From Granulicella mallensis MP5ACTX8 (GTDB lineage Bacteria > Acidobacteriota > Terriglobia > Terriglobales > Acidobacteriaceae), in the NCBI RefSeq assembly GCF_000178955.2, contig NC_016631.1:124001-188000 (forward strand): a stretch of DNA of 64,000 nucleotides, given 5' to 3'. Of this stretch, positions 33,170-41,951 are shown one piece after another. Each line of letters opens with the position of its first letter. Position 1 is the first letter of the stretch. Made by a program: the position numbers and the translations under genes. Under the pieces are notes generated by a model. The model ran no database searches and had not been told where the DNA came from. It was given only the letters and a program-made list of their open reading frames with translations.

Positions 33170-34180
33170 ATGACACCCTCTTCGCAACACTCGAATCAAT
33201 CCAATGTACCTACTCGTTCCAATCGCAAGACACCCCCGCCGGCATTTATCATCGTCGCCTTCGCCTGTGTCTATTTCTTCTGGGGCTCAACCTACACTGC
33301 GATACGCATTGGAGCGGCCCAACTCCCTCCCTTCGTCCTCACCGGTGTACGTTTCTGCGTCGCCGGTGCAATCCTGTTATTCTGCTGCCGTCTTCGCGGT
33401 CTCCGTATCCTTTTGCCGCTGCGCACTCTCATAACGCTCTCTATGATTGGACTGCTGCTGCTAGCCGCCGGCAACACCAGCCTGGTCTATGCGGAAAAAT
33501 ACATTCCTAGCGGCCTCGCATCACTTATCTTCGCCGCTACGCCTCTCTTTATCGCCCTGATTGAGATGGCGCTGCCTCACGGCGAACCGCTGAATCTGCG
33601 CGGTTGGATCGGAATTCTCCTGGGCTTTCTCGGTATGGTCACCCTGCTTGGACCCACCCTACACGAGGTATTCACGGTCGGGCTCTTCACAAATACGACT
33701 CGGCTCATAGCCATTCTCGCTTGTCTCGGGGGAGCACTGAGCTGGGCCATCGGTAGCCTTTACTCTCGCCATCAACGGCTAAACGTCAATAGCTTCGTCT
33801 CATCGGCCTGGCAAATGATCTTCGCAGGCTTTTTTAATTTGCTTCTGGCCACCATGTTCGGCCAGTGGCCGCAGGCTCACTGGAACGTTTCCACCTTCGG
33901 ATCGCTCGCGTGGCTCATCACTGGCGGATCGCTCATCGGCTATTCCAGCTATGTCTACCTGCTCGAGCACGTGCCGGTCGCCAAGGTTGCTACGTACGCG
34001 TACATAAACCCCATCGTCGCCGTCCTTCTCGGGCTCCTTCTCCTTCATGAACGCATGCAAGCAGCAGAATTCGTCGGTATGGCTTTGATCATTCTCGCGG
34101 TAGCGTTGCTCACTTCAACGACGATCAAACTCAAAAGTGTTAGCGGTAAGGCACAACAAGAAACGATGTCCGACGAATAG
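33170..34180 (+). CDS. EamA-type (DMT) transporter
   Basis: A 336-residue inner-membrane protein with ten hydrophobic segments in two five-helix repeats. F-F-W-G-S-T-Y-T-A-I-R-I-G begins repeat one, and A-L-S-W-A-I-G-S-L-Y-S-R begins repeat two. Y-I-N-P-I-V-A-V-L-L-G near the end is also typical. Members (RhaT, YdcZ, RarD relatives) export amino acids or other metabolites. The divergent Lrp regulator supports an amino-acid-related substrate. Confidence 0.9.
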   Translation: MTPSSQHSNQSNVPTRSNRKTPPPAFIIVAFACVYFFWGSTYTAIRIGAAQLPPFVLTGVRFCVAGAILLFCCRLRGLRILLPLRTLITLSMIGLLLLAAGNTSLVYAEKYIPSGLASLIFAATPLFIALIEMALPHGEPLNLRGWIGILLGFLGMVTLLGPTLHEVFTVGLFTNTTRLIAILACLGGALSWAIGSLYSRHQRLNVNSFVSSAWQMIFAGFFNLLLATMFGQWPQAHWNVSTFGSLAWLITGGSLIGYSSYVYLLEHVPVAKVATYAYINPIVAVLLGLLLLHERMQAAEFVGMALIILAVALLTSTTIKLKSVSGKAQQETMSDE

Positions 34181-34416
34181 CTTCATGCCGATGTTGAGAA
34201 CAGACCTTAGCGCTCACCGACGTTGGTTTGCCCCCACAAATAGATAAGCAACGGTAAACGTACCTCTCGTCACCAACAGTCACTGACGACAAGCGGCCTT
34301 ATGATTACCGGTTTGTGTCGGAAAGCTGGAGCGCGGAATCGTTGTGCTGATGAACGACGCCATAAGCGGATTGGTCTCGCATTACACGTAGCAGCACTCC
34401 GGATGATCGTGGGCGA

Positions 34417-35466
34417 TCATTTCGCTACGATATGGATGCCGGTGAGGTGTTCGCCGTCCTTCACGACGACGATGTCCTGTGGAGAGGCGTCGCTAGGCGC
34501 CAACCCTGTCTCGCGGACAGGAACTCGCCCAAAATCTCGAAAGATGACCTGATACTCTCCAGCCTTTACGAAGTGGAGGGTGAACTGCCCACTGGCATCC
34601 GGGAACTGGCCACTGGGATCCACTGGCTCGTCGTGGGGTTCGCCGGGTCTTCGCAGGGAGACGATCCCAGACGTGCTTACCGGCTTCCCCGTGGCATCCA
34701 CGATCTGCCCCGAGATAGTTCCTGAGGGGAGAGCTGTCGCATCTGCGTGGCAGCCTGCACTTCCGCTCCTGGGGATCTTGATCATCTGTGGATGTCCCAT
34801 CGCGTCTTCGTAGGTGACGAGGTCGGGCGGAAGATCGTAGTTGACGTGATACTCGGCAGCCGGCAGATCGAGTACGGTGTAGACCCCCTCGGCGTCGGTG
34901 ACGGCAGTATAGGCATTTCCATTGGCCGGGATGAGATGAACGGTGACACCCGCGAGCGGTCTTGGTGGAGTGCTGCTGTAGAGGGAGTCCCGTCTAGAGA
35001 CGACTCCAGATAGATCGGGCAGGCGCTGATGCGCGAGGATGGCACGAATCTCTCGGAGCAGGCCGTCGGCCATCCCCTGAGGCTGCGTGGCGCTGCAAAT
35101 ACCGGTGCTGAGGCGTTCGTTCTCGCCGTAGTGGCCTGCGTCTACGAGATAGCTTTGTCCGATTTCGAAGCTGTAACCGCAGTCACCGCCGCCCATGCCG
35201 GTCTCGATCTCGATGACGTCAGATGTATGAGGCGCTCCAGTAAGTGCCTCGGAGACTTCGAAGCGATAGACGCGGCGGCGAACGGGAAACGATATGCCGG
35301 TGATCTTGCTCTCAACGATCCGGACGGAGAGGGCTTTGCCAACGAAGAGCGTGTCGCGGATTTGAAATGAGCCGCATCCTGCTCTGCTGACGCAGCTGCA
35401 CGCGCGGGCAAGCGGAGCCAGCAGGACGGTTGCGATCACGAATAGCCAAAGGTATCGCCGCTTCAT
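34417..35466 (-). CDS. Secreted TIMP/netrin-like protein with regulatory-like beta-sandwich
   Basis: A 349-residue exported protein. The signal peptide ends at L-A-R-A, so mature protein begins C-S-C-V-S-R-A-G-C, the N-terminal cysteine arrangement of netrin/TIMP-like domains; further cysteines (D-C-G-Y-S, G-I-C-S) follow within 110 residues. The C-terminal half holds two carboxypeptidase-regulatory-like beta-sandwich modules (L-A-G-V-T-V-H-L-I-P-A; G-Q-I-V-D-A-T-G-K-P-V). Function unknown; surface adhesion or protease interaction is conjecture. The ATG at 35466 is the one immediately before the signal sequence. Confidence 0.7.
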   Translation of the reverse strand: MKRRYLWLFVIATVLLAPLARACSCVSRAGCGSFQIRDTLFVGKALSVRIVESKITGISFPVRRRVYRFEVSEALTGAPHTSDVIEIETGMGGGDCGYSFEIGQSYLVDAGHYGENERLSTGICSATQPQGMADGLLREIRAILAHQRLPDLSGVVSRRDSLYSSTPPRPLAGVTVHLIPANGNAYTAVTDAEGVYTVLDLPAAEYHVNYDLPPDLVTYEDAMGHPQMIKIPRSGSAGCHADATALPSGTISGQIVDATGKPVSTSGIVSLRRPGEPHDEPVDPSGQFPDASGQFTLHFVKAGEYQVIFRDFGRVPVRETGLAPSDASPQDIVVVKDGEHLTGIHIVAK

Positions 35467-35734
35467 GGAAGATAGATTGCCATGCCGCGACAGAGATAGC
35501 ATAGGAAAATCGCGATCTACGGCATAGCCGGGCATCTCCGTTCCATCGACGCTCAGCCCGCCGGCGCGATGTCACCGAGTCGGGCACAATCCGCGCAGCT
35601 CCCTCCCAGGCGCGGAAATTTTATCGTTAGTGGTAGAAATCGGCGCATCCTATTCGACGTATGAATAGAACAGCCAGCGTTGGCTTTAATAAGCCGGCCA
35701 ATATTGACTGGAATCGATGATGAAGGAGAGATTC

Positions 35735-36142
35735 ATGCGCTTCATGATGATGGTGATTCCCAAAGGGTATGAAACGGCAACCGCGGACGCAGCCCCCAGC
35801 GCGGAGGCGGTGGCCAGGATGATGGAGTACAACAAGAGCCTGCAGAAAGCAGGCGTACTGCTCGGGCTCGATGGGCTTTTTCCCCCTTCGACCGGAGCAC
35901 GTATTTCCTACACAGACGGCAAGGCAACGGTCACGGATGGGCCGTTCGCTGAGGCCAAAGAGACTATCGGAGGCTACTGGATCATTCAGGTGCGCTCGCG
36001 GGAAGAGGCGATCGAATGGGCCAGGCGAGCACCGATGGCCAACAACGAGATCATCGAAGTGCGCCAGATCCATGAGATGGGCGATTTCCCCGCGGACGTG
36101 CAGAAAGCAGCCGAAGGCTTCGAGGAGCTTCGAAAGGCATGA
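35735..36142 (+). CDS. DGPF/YCII-domain protein
   Basis: A 135-residue protein of the YCII superfamily with the signature T-D-G-P-F-A-E-A-K-E-T-I-G-G-Y-W. It starts M-R-F-M-M-M-V, with AAGGAGAG just upstream. DGPF proteins are known genomic partners of group ECF42 sigma factors; their biochemical role is not established. Its stop overlaps the sigma-factor start (ATGA), so the two are translationally coupled. Confidence 0.92.
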   Translation: MRFMMMVIPKGYETATADAAPSAEAVARMMEYNKSLQKAGVLLGLDGLFPPSTGARISYTDGKATVTDGPFAEAKETIGGYWIIQVRSREEAIEWARRAPMANNEIIEVRQIHEMGDFPADVQKAAEGFEELRKA

Positions 36143-37410
36143 GCGACATCCACAAAGCGATTGAGGCCGTGTGGAAGATCGAGTCCACACGGCTCATCGC
36201 CGGGATTGCGCGCGTCACCCGCGACATCGGCATTGCGGAGGAACTCGCTCAGGACGCGCTCGTTGCGGCCCTTGAGCGGTGGCCGGAAGAAGGCATTCCG
36301 GAGAAGCCCGCGGCGTGGCTGATGACAGCGGCTAAGCGCCGCGCCATCGACTCTCTGCGCCGTGGCCGGATGCTCGAACAAAAGCATGGAGAGATCGCGC
36401 GAGAGCTCGAATTCCAACAGCAGCGACTCGGTGAAGCGATGGATCAGGCTCTGGATCAGGTCATCGATGATGACGTCCTCCGCCTCATCTTTACCGCCTG
36501 CCATCCAGTCCTCACGGTGGAAGGGCGCATCGCTCTTACATTGCGTCTCATTGGCGGCCTCACGACCGCTGAAATTGCTCGTGCCTTCCTTGTACCGGAG
36601 AAGACCATGGGCCAGCGAATCTTTCGGGCTAAAAAGACTCTCGCTGAAGCCCATGTTCCCTTCGAGATCCCGCGTGGAGACGAGCTGCGTCGCAGACTTG
36701 AGTCCGCACTCTCGGTGGTCTACCTGATCTTCAACGAAGGCTATACGGCGACGTCCGGAGACACGTGGATGCGGGAAGAACTCTGCAATGACGCGCTGCG
36801 CCTCGGGCGCATCCTCGCGTCGCTTCTTCCCGGTGAATCGGAGGTCCATGGCCTGCTGGCCTTGATGGAACTCCAGGCATCGCGCACGGCGGCACGCAAG
36901 GGGCAAAACGGAAAAGCCGTTTTGTTGCTGGAGCAAGACCGGTCTCTGTGGGATCACATTCAGATACAGCGAGGCATGGCCGCACTTCATTCCGCACAGA
37001 AGCTGGGTGGCGGAGCGAGTAGCTACACGTTGCAGGCGGCAATCGTCGCCTGTCATGCCCGCGCGCGCACCGCCGCGGATACTGACTGGGAGCGGATCGT
37101 TCTTCTCTACGACGCTCTTCTCCAGATCCGCCCCTCTCCCATCGTTGGACTGAATCGAGCGGTAGCCGTCGGGATGGCACAAGGCCCCACCGCCGGACTT
37201 GCTACGCTGGACGCTCTCGACCCCGACCCTGCCCTGACGGGCTATCACCTGCTGCCCAGCGTTCGAGGAGACCTGCTCCTCAAGCTCGGCAGATTCTCCG
37301 AAGCGCGCGAAGAGATTCAGCGCGCCATTGCCATGACGGAAAACAGGCGGGAGCAGGAGTTGCTGTCAGAAAAACTAAAACAGATACCGGAAACAAAGCA
37401 GGATGCTTGA
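36139..37410 (+). CDS. ECF42-type RNA polymerase sigma factor with TPR-like extension
   Basis: A 423-residue extracytoplasmic-function sigma factor. Region 2 spans about residues 15-80 (A-Q-D-A-L-V-A-A-L-E-R-W, A-A-W-L-M-T-A-A-K-R-R-A-I-D). Region 4 spans about 115-180 (L-T-L-R-L-I-G-G-L-T-T-A-E-I-A-R-A-F). A C-terminal extension of about 230 residues follows with helical repeats. This length and the DGPF neighbours are diagnostic of ECF42, where the extension replaces an anti-sigma factor in control. Flanked by DGPF genes on both sides, which are its probable targets. Confidence 0.92.
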   Translation: MSDIHKAIEAVWKIESTRLIAGIARVTRDIGIAEELAQDALVAALERWPEEGIPEKPAAWLMTAAKRRAIDSLRRGRMLEQKHGEIARELEFQQQRLGEAMDQALDQVIDDDVLRLIFTACHPVLTVEGRIALTLRLIGGLTTAEIARAFLVPEKTMGQRIFRAKKTLAEAHVPFEIPRGDELRRRLESALSVVYLIFNEGYTATSGDTWMREELCNDALRLGRILASLLPGESEVHGLLALMELQASRTAARKGQNGKAVLLLEQDRSLWDHIQIQRGMAALHSAQKLGGGASSYTLQAAIVACHARARTAADTDWERIVLLYDALLQIRPSPIVGLNRAVAVGMAQGPTAGLATLDALDPDPALTGYHLLPSVRGDLLLKLGRFSEAREEIQRAIAMTENRREQELLSEKLKQIPETKQDA

Positions 37411-37429
37411 GCTGGCTTCTGGAGCGAAA

Positions 37430-37476
37430 TCGAACGGTGCAAACGGTTTGTTGAGGCACGGAGCGGAAGGGCACGG
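37430..37476. repeat. CGAACGGTGCAAAC repeat, copy 2
   Basis: TCGAACGGTGCAAACGGTTT continues as GTTGAGGCACGGAGCGGAAG, nearly identical to the copy at 22446-22493. Confidence 0.6.
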
Positions 37477-37567
37477 ATTCACAGGTTGCGGAAAAACTCT
37501 TAGCTGGGAAGAGAGTCTTGATCTTTAGGGCCAAAGGCCCGTTTCACACCAGCCTGGGGTGGAGCGC

Positions 37568-37700
37568 AGCAGCGAGCGTTTTTAGCTCGCTGCAAGCGTA
37601 GCCCCAGGTACAGAGCCAATAAGAAAGCAGAGGGCTGTAAGCCCGATTCATCGTTCCTGCACGATGAGTCGGGCTTACAGCCCTCAACTCTACTCCTGCG
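37568..37700. repeat. nested hairpins in the sigma-DGPF gap
   Basis: Arms 37630-37653 (GAGGGCTGTAAGCCCGATTC and on) and 37662-37685 pair over 24 bp with a single mismatch and an 8-nt loop. Just upstream GCAGCGAGC/GCTCGCTGC forms a second stem, and CCCCAGGT/ACCTGGGG pairs outside the first. The 480-bp gap 37411-37890 has no gene. The structure may end the sigma transcript or be a mobile palindrome. Confidence 0.65.
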
Positions 37701-37890
37701 CCTAACCTGGGGCGTTGCTCCTCGAGCCACCACGCTGTCGCGTGCTGGCTCGAATCGGTCAACGCAGTAAACCGCGTAGGAGGCAAACTTTCCAGGGACG
37801 ATTTGTCGAAGTCCACTCAAGCCGTTCGTCGTTATAGTGAAGGCAAGCCAAACGGCCCGCCCGAAGACGCTACAGAATGAAGGAGAAGTT

Positions 37891-38253
37891 ATGCCACATT
37901 ATTTGGTTGCGATTCACCTCCCTGACAACTACGACCCGTCCGCAGAGGGCGAAGCGATGGTCCGCGATATCGACGCGCTCAATGAAGAGATGGAAGCTGT
38001 TGGCGCCAGGTTCTTCGCCGGTGGCCTCGGCGCACCCAGCAGCGCGAAGTCGCTGCGCCGTCAGCCGGAGGGGGAAGTGGTCGTCACCGACGGGCCGTAT
38101 CTCGAAGCCAAGGAGCACGTAGGCGGTTTTTGGATTCTGAAAGCTGCTGGCATGAACGAGGCACTGGCCTGGGGTCGCAAGGCCGTCATCGCCTGCCGGG
38201 CGCCGGTCGAGGTACGCGAGTTCGGCCGGAGCAGTGCACAGAAGCTGCTCTAG
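37891..38253 (+). CDS. second DGPF/YCII-domain protein
   Basis: A 120-residue YCII-family protein with T-D-G-P-Y-L-E-A-K-E-H-V-G-G-F-W near residue 70. AAGGAG before the ATG at 37891 fixes the start. It differs from the first DGPF protein in most positions, so it is an old paralogue rather than a recent duplicate. It lies 480 bp beyond the ECF42 gene and could be under that sigma factor's control. Confidence 0.9.
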   Translation: MPHYLVAIHLPDNYDPSAEGEAMVRDIDALNEEMEAVGARFFAGGLGAPSSAKSLRRQPEGEVVVTDGPYLEAKEHVGGFWILKAAGMNEALAWGRKAVIACRAPVEVREFGRSSAQKLL

Positions 38254-38374
38254 GATGCACTTGGAGTGTGGTTGAACTGTGCAGCCAGTTTGTTTAGTCC
38301 CGATCCTATACGGCCTGGCTGAAGCCAGGCCCTTCCGACCCCGCCTCGGCACCGATACGTAAGTCCCAACAACA

Positions 38375-38416
38375 AAGCGATAGTGCAAGAGCCTTCAGCT
38401 CGTCGCACTATCGCTT
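38375..38416. terminator. 12-bp hairpin after the second DGPF gene
   Basis: AAGCGATAGTGC and GCACTATCGCTT are exact complements across 18 nt. A second small hairpin, CACTCGG/CCGAGTG near 38443-38462, lies just after the OmpA-like gene on the other strand and probably ends it. The gap also holds a diverged CGAACGGTGCAAAC-family copy. Confidence 0.5.
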
Positions 38417-38468
38417 GGTGGTTATACGTTATGTTTTGGATCACTCGGACGTTACCGAGTGAATCCCG

Positions 38469-39413
38469 TTAGCCGGTGATGCCCTTGTTGACGACGATGG
38501 TTACGACCACGCGCCGGTTCTGTGCGTGTGCGCTCCGTGTGTGATCCTCGGAGACTGGGTTGGTGGTTCCCATTGCGGCAGGCGCGAGAATTCTCGTCAT
38601 GGGAACAACGCCTGTCTGTTGAATGATAGCCAGCACTGCGTCGGCCCGTTCACTGCTCAACCTCTGATTCAGCGCTGCTGAACCAACGGCAGAAGCGTAG
38701 CCCTGCACTTCGATCATGTAGCCCGGGGTATTCGCAGCCGACTTCACGAAGTCAGTGAGCTGGTCCTTGTCCTTCTTGCTCACCGTAGCTTTTCCATTGG
38801 CGAAGTTAACGGTGATGCTTCCCTTGTCCTCGTATTGGTCCAGCGTGGTGAAGCGCTGATTAGCCTGGCCGATGGCTTGCTTATTCGTTGCGGTATCGGC
38901 GGTAGTTACTGCCAGACCTTGCTTGGTTGTGTCGATATCCTGCGAGTTCTTCGCAGTGTCCTGTTGGTTCTGTTCGATGTCCTTGCGATCGCTCTTGAGC
39001 TGATCCTGTGCAGCCGCAACCTGCTGGTTTACAGGATGCAGACCCGCGTCAATCTGCCGTGCCGTGTTCATTGCGGTGCGCGAGAACGTGACCTTCTTTG
39101 CAACCAGCTGGTGATCGCCATCGTAGGAACCCTCAACCTTCACAGCGAGACCCGGGACCAAGTCGGCGATGGCGGGGTGCTGTCTGCTGAGACCAAGGAA
39201 GCCGCCCTTTTCTGTCGCCCTCGTGCTGTCCGAGAGAAGCACAGTGAGTCTGGGGCTGTCTGCGGTCTTCACTGACATCGCAGGGCCGCTCCTTCCGATG
39301 ACCAACCCTTCAACAGTCGCTTCTTGCGCAACTGCTGTAACACCTAGTGATGTAAACATCGCCAGAGATAGTGCCAAGCCACAGGTTGTTGTAAGTCGAC
39401 CCTGATTATTCAT
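38469..39413 (-). CDS. OmpA-family peptidoglycan-associated protein
   Basis: A 314-residue exported protein. The signal peptide is cleaved near A-V-A-Q. Residues 31-110 resemble a DUF5666-like beta domain. Residues 120-205 are a Gln/Asp/Thr-rich coiled coil (D-I-E-Q-N-Q-Q-D-T-A-K-N-S-Q-D-I-D). The OmpA/MotB domain (about 210-314) has I-E-V-Q-G-Y-A-S-A-V-G, N-Q-R-L-S-S-E-R-A-D-A-V and N-R-R-V-V-V-T-I-V-V. It likely anchors the envelope to peptidoglycan. GGGAG lies upstream of the start. The coiled coil separating the two domains is unusual. Confidence 0.87.
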   Translation of the reverse strand: MNNQGRLTTTCGLALSLAMFTSLGVTAVAQEATVEGLVIGRSGPAMSVKTADSPRLTVLLSDSTRATEKGGFLGLSRQHPAIADLVPGLAVKVEGSYDGDHQLVAKKVTFSRTAMNTARQIDAGLHPVNQQVAAAQDQLKSDRKDIEQNQQDTAKNSQDIDTTKQGLAVTTADTATNKQAIGQANQRFTTLDQYEDKGSITVNFANGKATVSKKDKDQLTDFVKSAANTPGYMIEVQGYASAVGSAALNQRLSSERADAVLAIIQQTGVVPMTRILAPAAMGTTNPVSEDHTRSAHAQNRRVVVTIVVNKGITG

Positions 39414-39782
39414 GTATTTGTTACTCCCTTTTCTTTTTTGGCTATCTGGTCAGCGGCTTCCGGAGCCTCGTTATATCGCGACCGTACGCCCCGCCACAAA
39501 GCCCAGATAGGAGCCGCAGCGGGAACTCAATAACCTTGGATGCATAAATGCGGAAAAGAGAGGTAAACGAAAAGGTACATCGTTCTATCTTGTTGGAAGG
39601 AAAAGGCTTGAGGTTGGCATTTTTGGTGCTGATACGCAAACGAACTACCTTAAATGCGTTGATTGTGACCGGCATCCACGATGTGCCGAACACTCTTGAT
39701 TGAGCTCCCCGGAAGCGTAAGGTAATCAAGAAGGTAATTCTTCTATGATCGGAAATTATCCAGCGATATCCAGGAGTTATCA
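39414..39782. other. 369-bp divergent gap
   Basis: It separates the OmpA-like and LysR genes. No gene was recognised. GAAGGTAATTCTTC (39730-39743) is a short imperfect dyad close to the LysR start and may be its own site. Confidence 0.35.
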
Positions 39783-40724
39783 GTGGAGCTAAGGCATCTT
39801 CGCTACTTTGTGGCTGTAGTTCAGCAGAAAGGATTTCGGGAGGCATCCCGCTTCCTGCACGTCTCGCAGCCTGCGATCAGCAAGACACTGACTCAGTTGG
39901 AAGAGGAGTTGGGCACCAGACTCTTTGCGCGTTCCGGCAGGACAGTACGATTGACGCCGCAGGGAGAGGTCTTCTATCAGGAGACACTGAAAACGTTGAA
40001 GCAGTCTGACCATGCGGCTGAGGCTGCTCAACGCGCCGCTCGCGGAGAGATTGGAACCCTGACACTTGGCTTCTGCAGCGTGGCTACGGCAGGATTCCTC
40101 CCCGGCATCGTGAGGCAGTACAAAGAGCTTCTGCCAGGCGTAAGACTCCTCTTTCGAGAGCTGAATCCCCCTCAACAAGAGGCGGCATTCGCGCAGGGCG
40201 AGATCGACATAGGTATCACACGGCCACCCTTCGCGAAGAAACTGGCGAGCGAACTCCACGTGAAGACGATCCTCCGTGAACCGCTCCTTGTTGCCGTGCC
40301 TTCGAATCATCCCTTCACAGGTAGGAAGATAAAGATCGAGAGTCTTTCAGAAGAGCCGTTTATTCTCTTTCACCGCGACGGCGCGCCCACCGTCTTCGAC
40401 GCGATCCTTGGCATGTGCCAGAAGCGTGACTTCGCGCCGAAGGTGGAGTATGAGTCCGACATGATGCAGACGACGTTTACCCTGGTTGCCGGAGGTCAGG
40501 GAGTTGCGATCGTTCCGATGTGCACCCTGAACCTTCGCCCCGAGGGTGTGCGGTTTTTACGCCTGCAACCCGACGAGTACAAGGCCGATCTTGTGCTGGC
40601 ATGGCCTAAGAACACGCAGTCAACAGTGCTTCATCCTTTTGTAGATCTGATGGAGCGCGAACGCAAAGAGATCGGGAGCCAGGCGCGCCGCATGCTGGAG
40701 GCGGCGTCTCATACGACTGGCTGA
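39783..40724 (+). CDS. LysR-family regulator
   Basis: A 313-residue regulator starting at GTG with CAGGAG upstream. The helix-turn-helix is residues 1-60 (M-E-L-R-H-L-R-Y-F-V-A-V, S-Q-P-A-I-S-K-T-L-T-Q-L-E). The effector domain (about 90-300) has the CatM/BenM-like pattern. It converges on an SDR gene with a palindromic repeat between them, so unlike the other regulators here it does not share a promoter with its neighbour. Confidence 0.9.
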   Translation: MELRHLRYFVAVVQQKGFREASRFLHVSQPAISKTLTQLEEELGTRLFARSGRTVRLTPQGEVFYQETLKTLKQSDHAAEAAQRAARGEIGTLTLGFCSVATAGFLPGIVRQYKELLPGVRLLFRELNPPQQEAAFAQGEIDIGITRPPFAKKLASELHVKTILREPLLVAVPSNHPFTGRKIKIESLSEEPFILFHRDGAPTVFDAILGMCQKRDFAPKVEYESDMMQTTFTLVAGGQGVAIVPMCTLNLRPEGVRFLRLQPDEYKADLVLAWPKNTQSTVLHPFVDLMERERKEIGSQARRMLEAASHTTG

Positions 40725-40763
40725 CGTGCGGGTAGTTTTCTACTTTATGCCTCTCCATCAAAT

Positions 40764-40953
40764 CGTCATCTTGAGCGTAGCGTCCCGGCATTTGGGGACG
40801 CGGAGTCGAAGGACCCCGAGGATTGCCATCTCGCCCAAACCTCTTGCACCTTTTCGACCTCGAGCGTTCGAACCCGGAATCTCGTGCTGGAAAAGGTTTC
40901 CGACATCCTGGGTGAGATAAAGTCCGTCGGGGGCCTTCGACTCCTCACCTCCC
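40764..40953. repeat. about 190-bp palindromic repeat, copy B
   Basis: It begins CGTCATCTTGAGCGTAGCG with CGGAGTCGAAGGACCCCGAG and carries a central CTCGAGCGTTCGAACC region, like copies A (13822) and C (63055). The right end is more diverged and runs up to the stop codon of the minus-strand SDR gene. Confidence 0.65.
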
Positions 40954-40954
40954 A

Positions 40955-41722
40955 CTAGGCGTTCCAGCCGCCATCTACGGTGAGGTTCTCGCCATTGATG
41001 AAAGCTGACTCGGGGTTGGCCAGGAAGGCCACGGCCGAAGCAATCTCCTCGGCCTTGCCGAACCGGCCAACGCTCGTGAGCTTCTTCATCGTCTGCGCCG
41101 CCGGACCGTTGTCGTCAGGACTGAGCTCGGTGTCGATCGGTCCCGGCTGGACACCGTTGACGGTCACGCCGGTCGAACCCAACTCGCGCGAAAGGGCACG
41201 CGTAAATCCATGAACGGCGAACTTGGTGGCGATATACAGCGTCACGCCTGGAAGGGGCGCTGCTTCGCCGAACGCGGAGCCGATGTTGATGATGCGGCCC
41301 CAGCCGGTCTTCGTCATGCGCTTCGCAGCATCCTTGGAGAGCTCGATGAGCGAGCGAACGTTCAGGTTGAAGTGCTTGTCATAGGACTGGTCCGAGGACT
41401 CGAGGAACGGTCCGAACTCCACGGTCCCGGCGTTGTTGACGAGAATATCGAGGCGGCCCTCAAACTTGCCCCCGAAGGCCTTGTCGATGGCAGCGATGAG
41501 CGTCTTTGGACCCTCCGTGCTTCCAAGATCAGCCTGAACAGCTTCAGCGTGGCCTCCGGCCTTCGCGATCTCTGCCACTACCGCTTCAGCACGAGCGGGG
41601 CTTGCGGCATAGTTGACGATCACCGAAGCGCCTTCGGCGGCGAGACGAACTGCAATTGCGGCTCCAATGCCGCGAGATGATCCGGTGACAAGAGCGAGTT
41701 TGTTCTCTAAAGACTTCGACAT
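40955..41722 (-). CDS. SDR oxidoreductase (3-oxoacyl-ACP reductase-like)
   Basis: A 255-residue SDR with T-G-S-S-R-G-I-G at residues 13-20, N-N-A-G near 96, a catalytic Ser in N-I-G-S-A-F-G and a Y-I-A-T-K site near 162. The C-terminus is L-T-V-D-G-G-W-N-A. GGAG stands upstream of the ATG. It closely resembles the SDR at 19580 in size and ending and may be a paralogue. The substrate is unknown. Confidence 0.9.
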   Translation of the reverse strand: MSKSLENKLALVTGSSRGIGAAIAVRLAAEGASVIVNYAASPARAEAVVAEIAKAGGHAEAVQADLGSTEGPKTLIAAIDKAFGGKFEGRLDILVNNAGTVEFGPFLESSDQSYDKHFNLNVRSLIELSKDAAKRMTKTGWGRIINIGSAFGEAAPLPGVTLYIATKFAVHGFTRALSRELGSTGVTVNGVQPGPIDTELSPDDNGPAAQTMKKLTSVGRFGKAEEIASAVAFLANPESAFINGENLTVDGGWNA

Positions 41723-41951
41723 GCGGAATACTCCTTTTGATTAGGTCGCGGATTCGATGATGAGTTCCTTGAATCGCGCTACAGAGATTCGATCAGCAAA
41801 GCCCTGTCCTGATTCGTGGCAAGTTCTTATCGCACTGATAACCAAAAAGAATCAGACAGTTTTATGAAGATGAGGAACGACTGGCTGGCTTTGCCGGTAA
41901 TCTCGCCGAAAGTGATAGCTTGTGATTGCAGAGTTGCTTCACGCCTTCACC

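Noticed and set aside
35986..37248. A 420-residue minus-strand frame opposite the ECF42 gene
   Set aside because: Antisense shadow of a clearly recognisable sigma factor; no domain pattern is visible.
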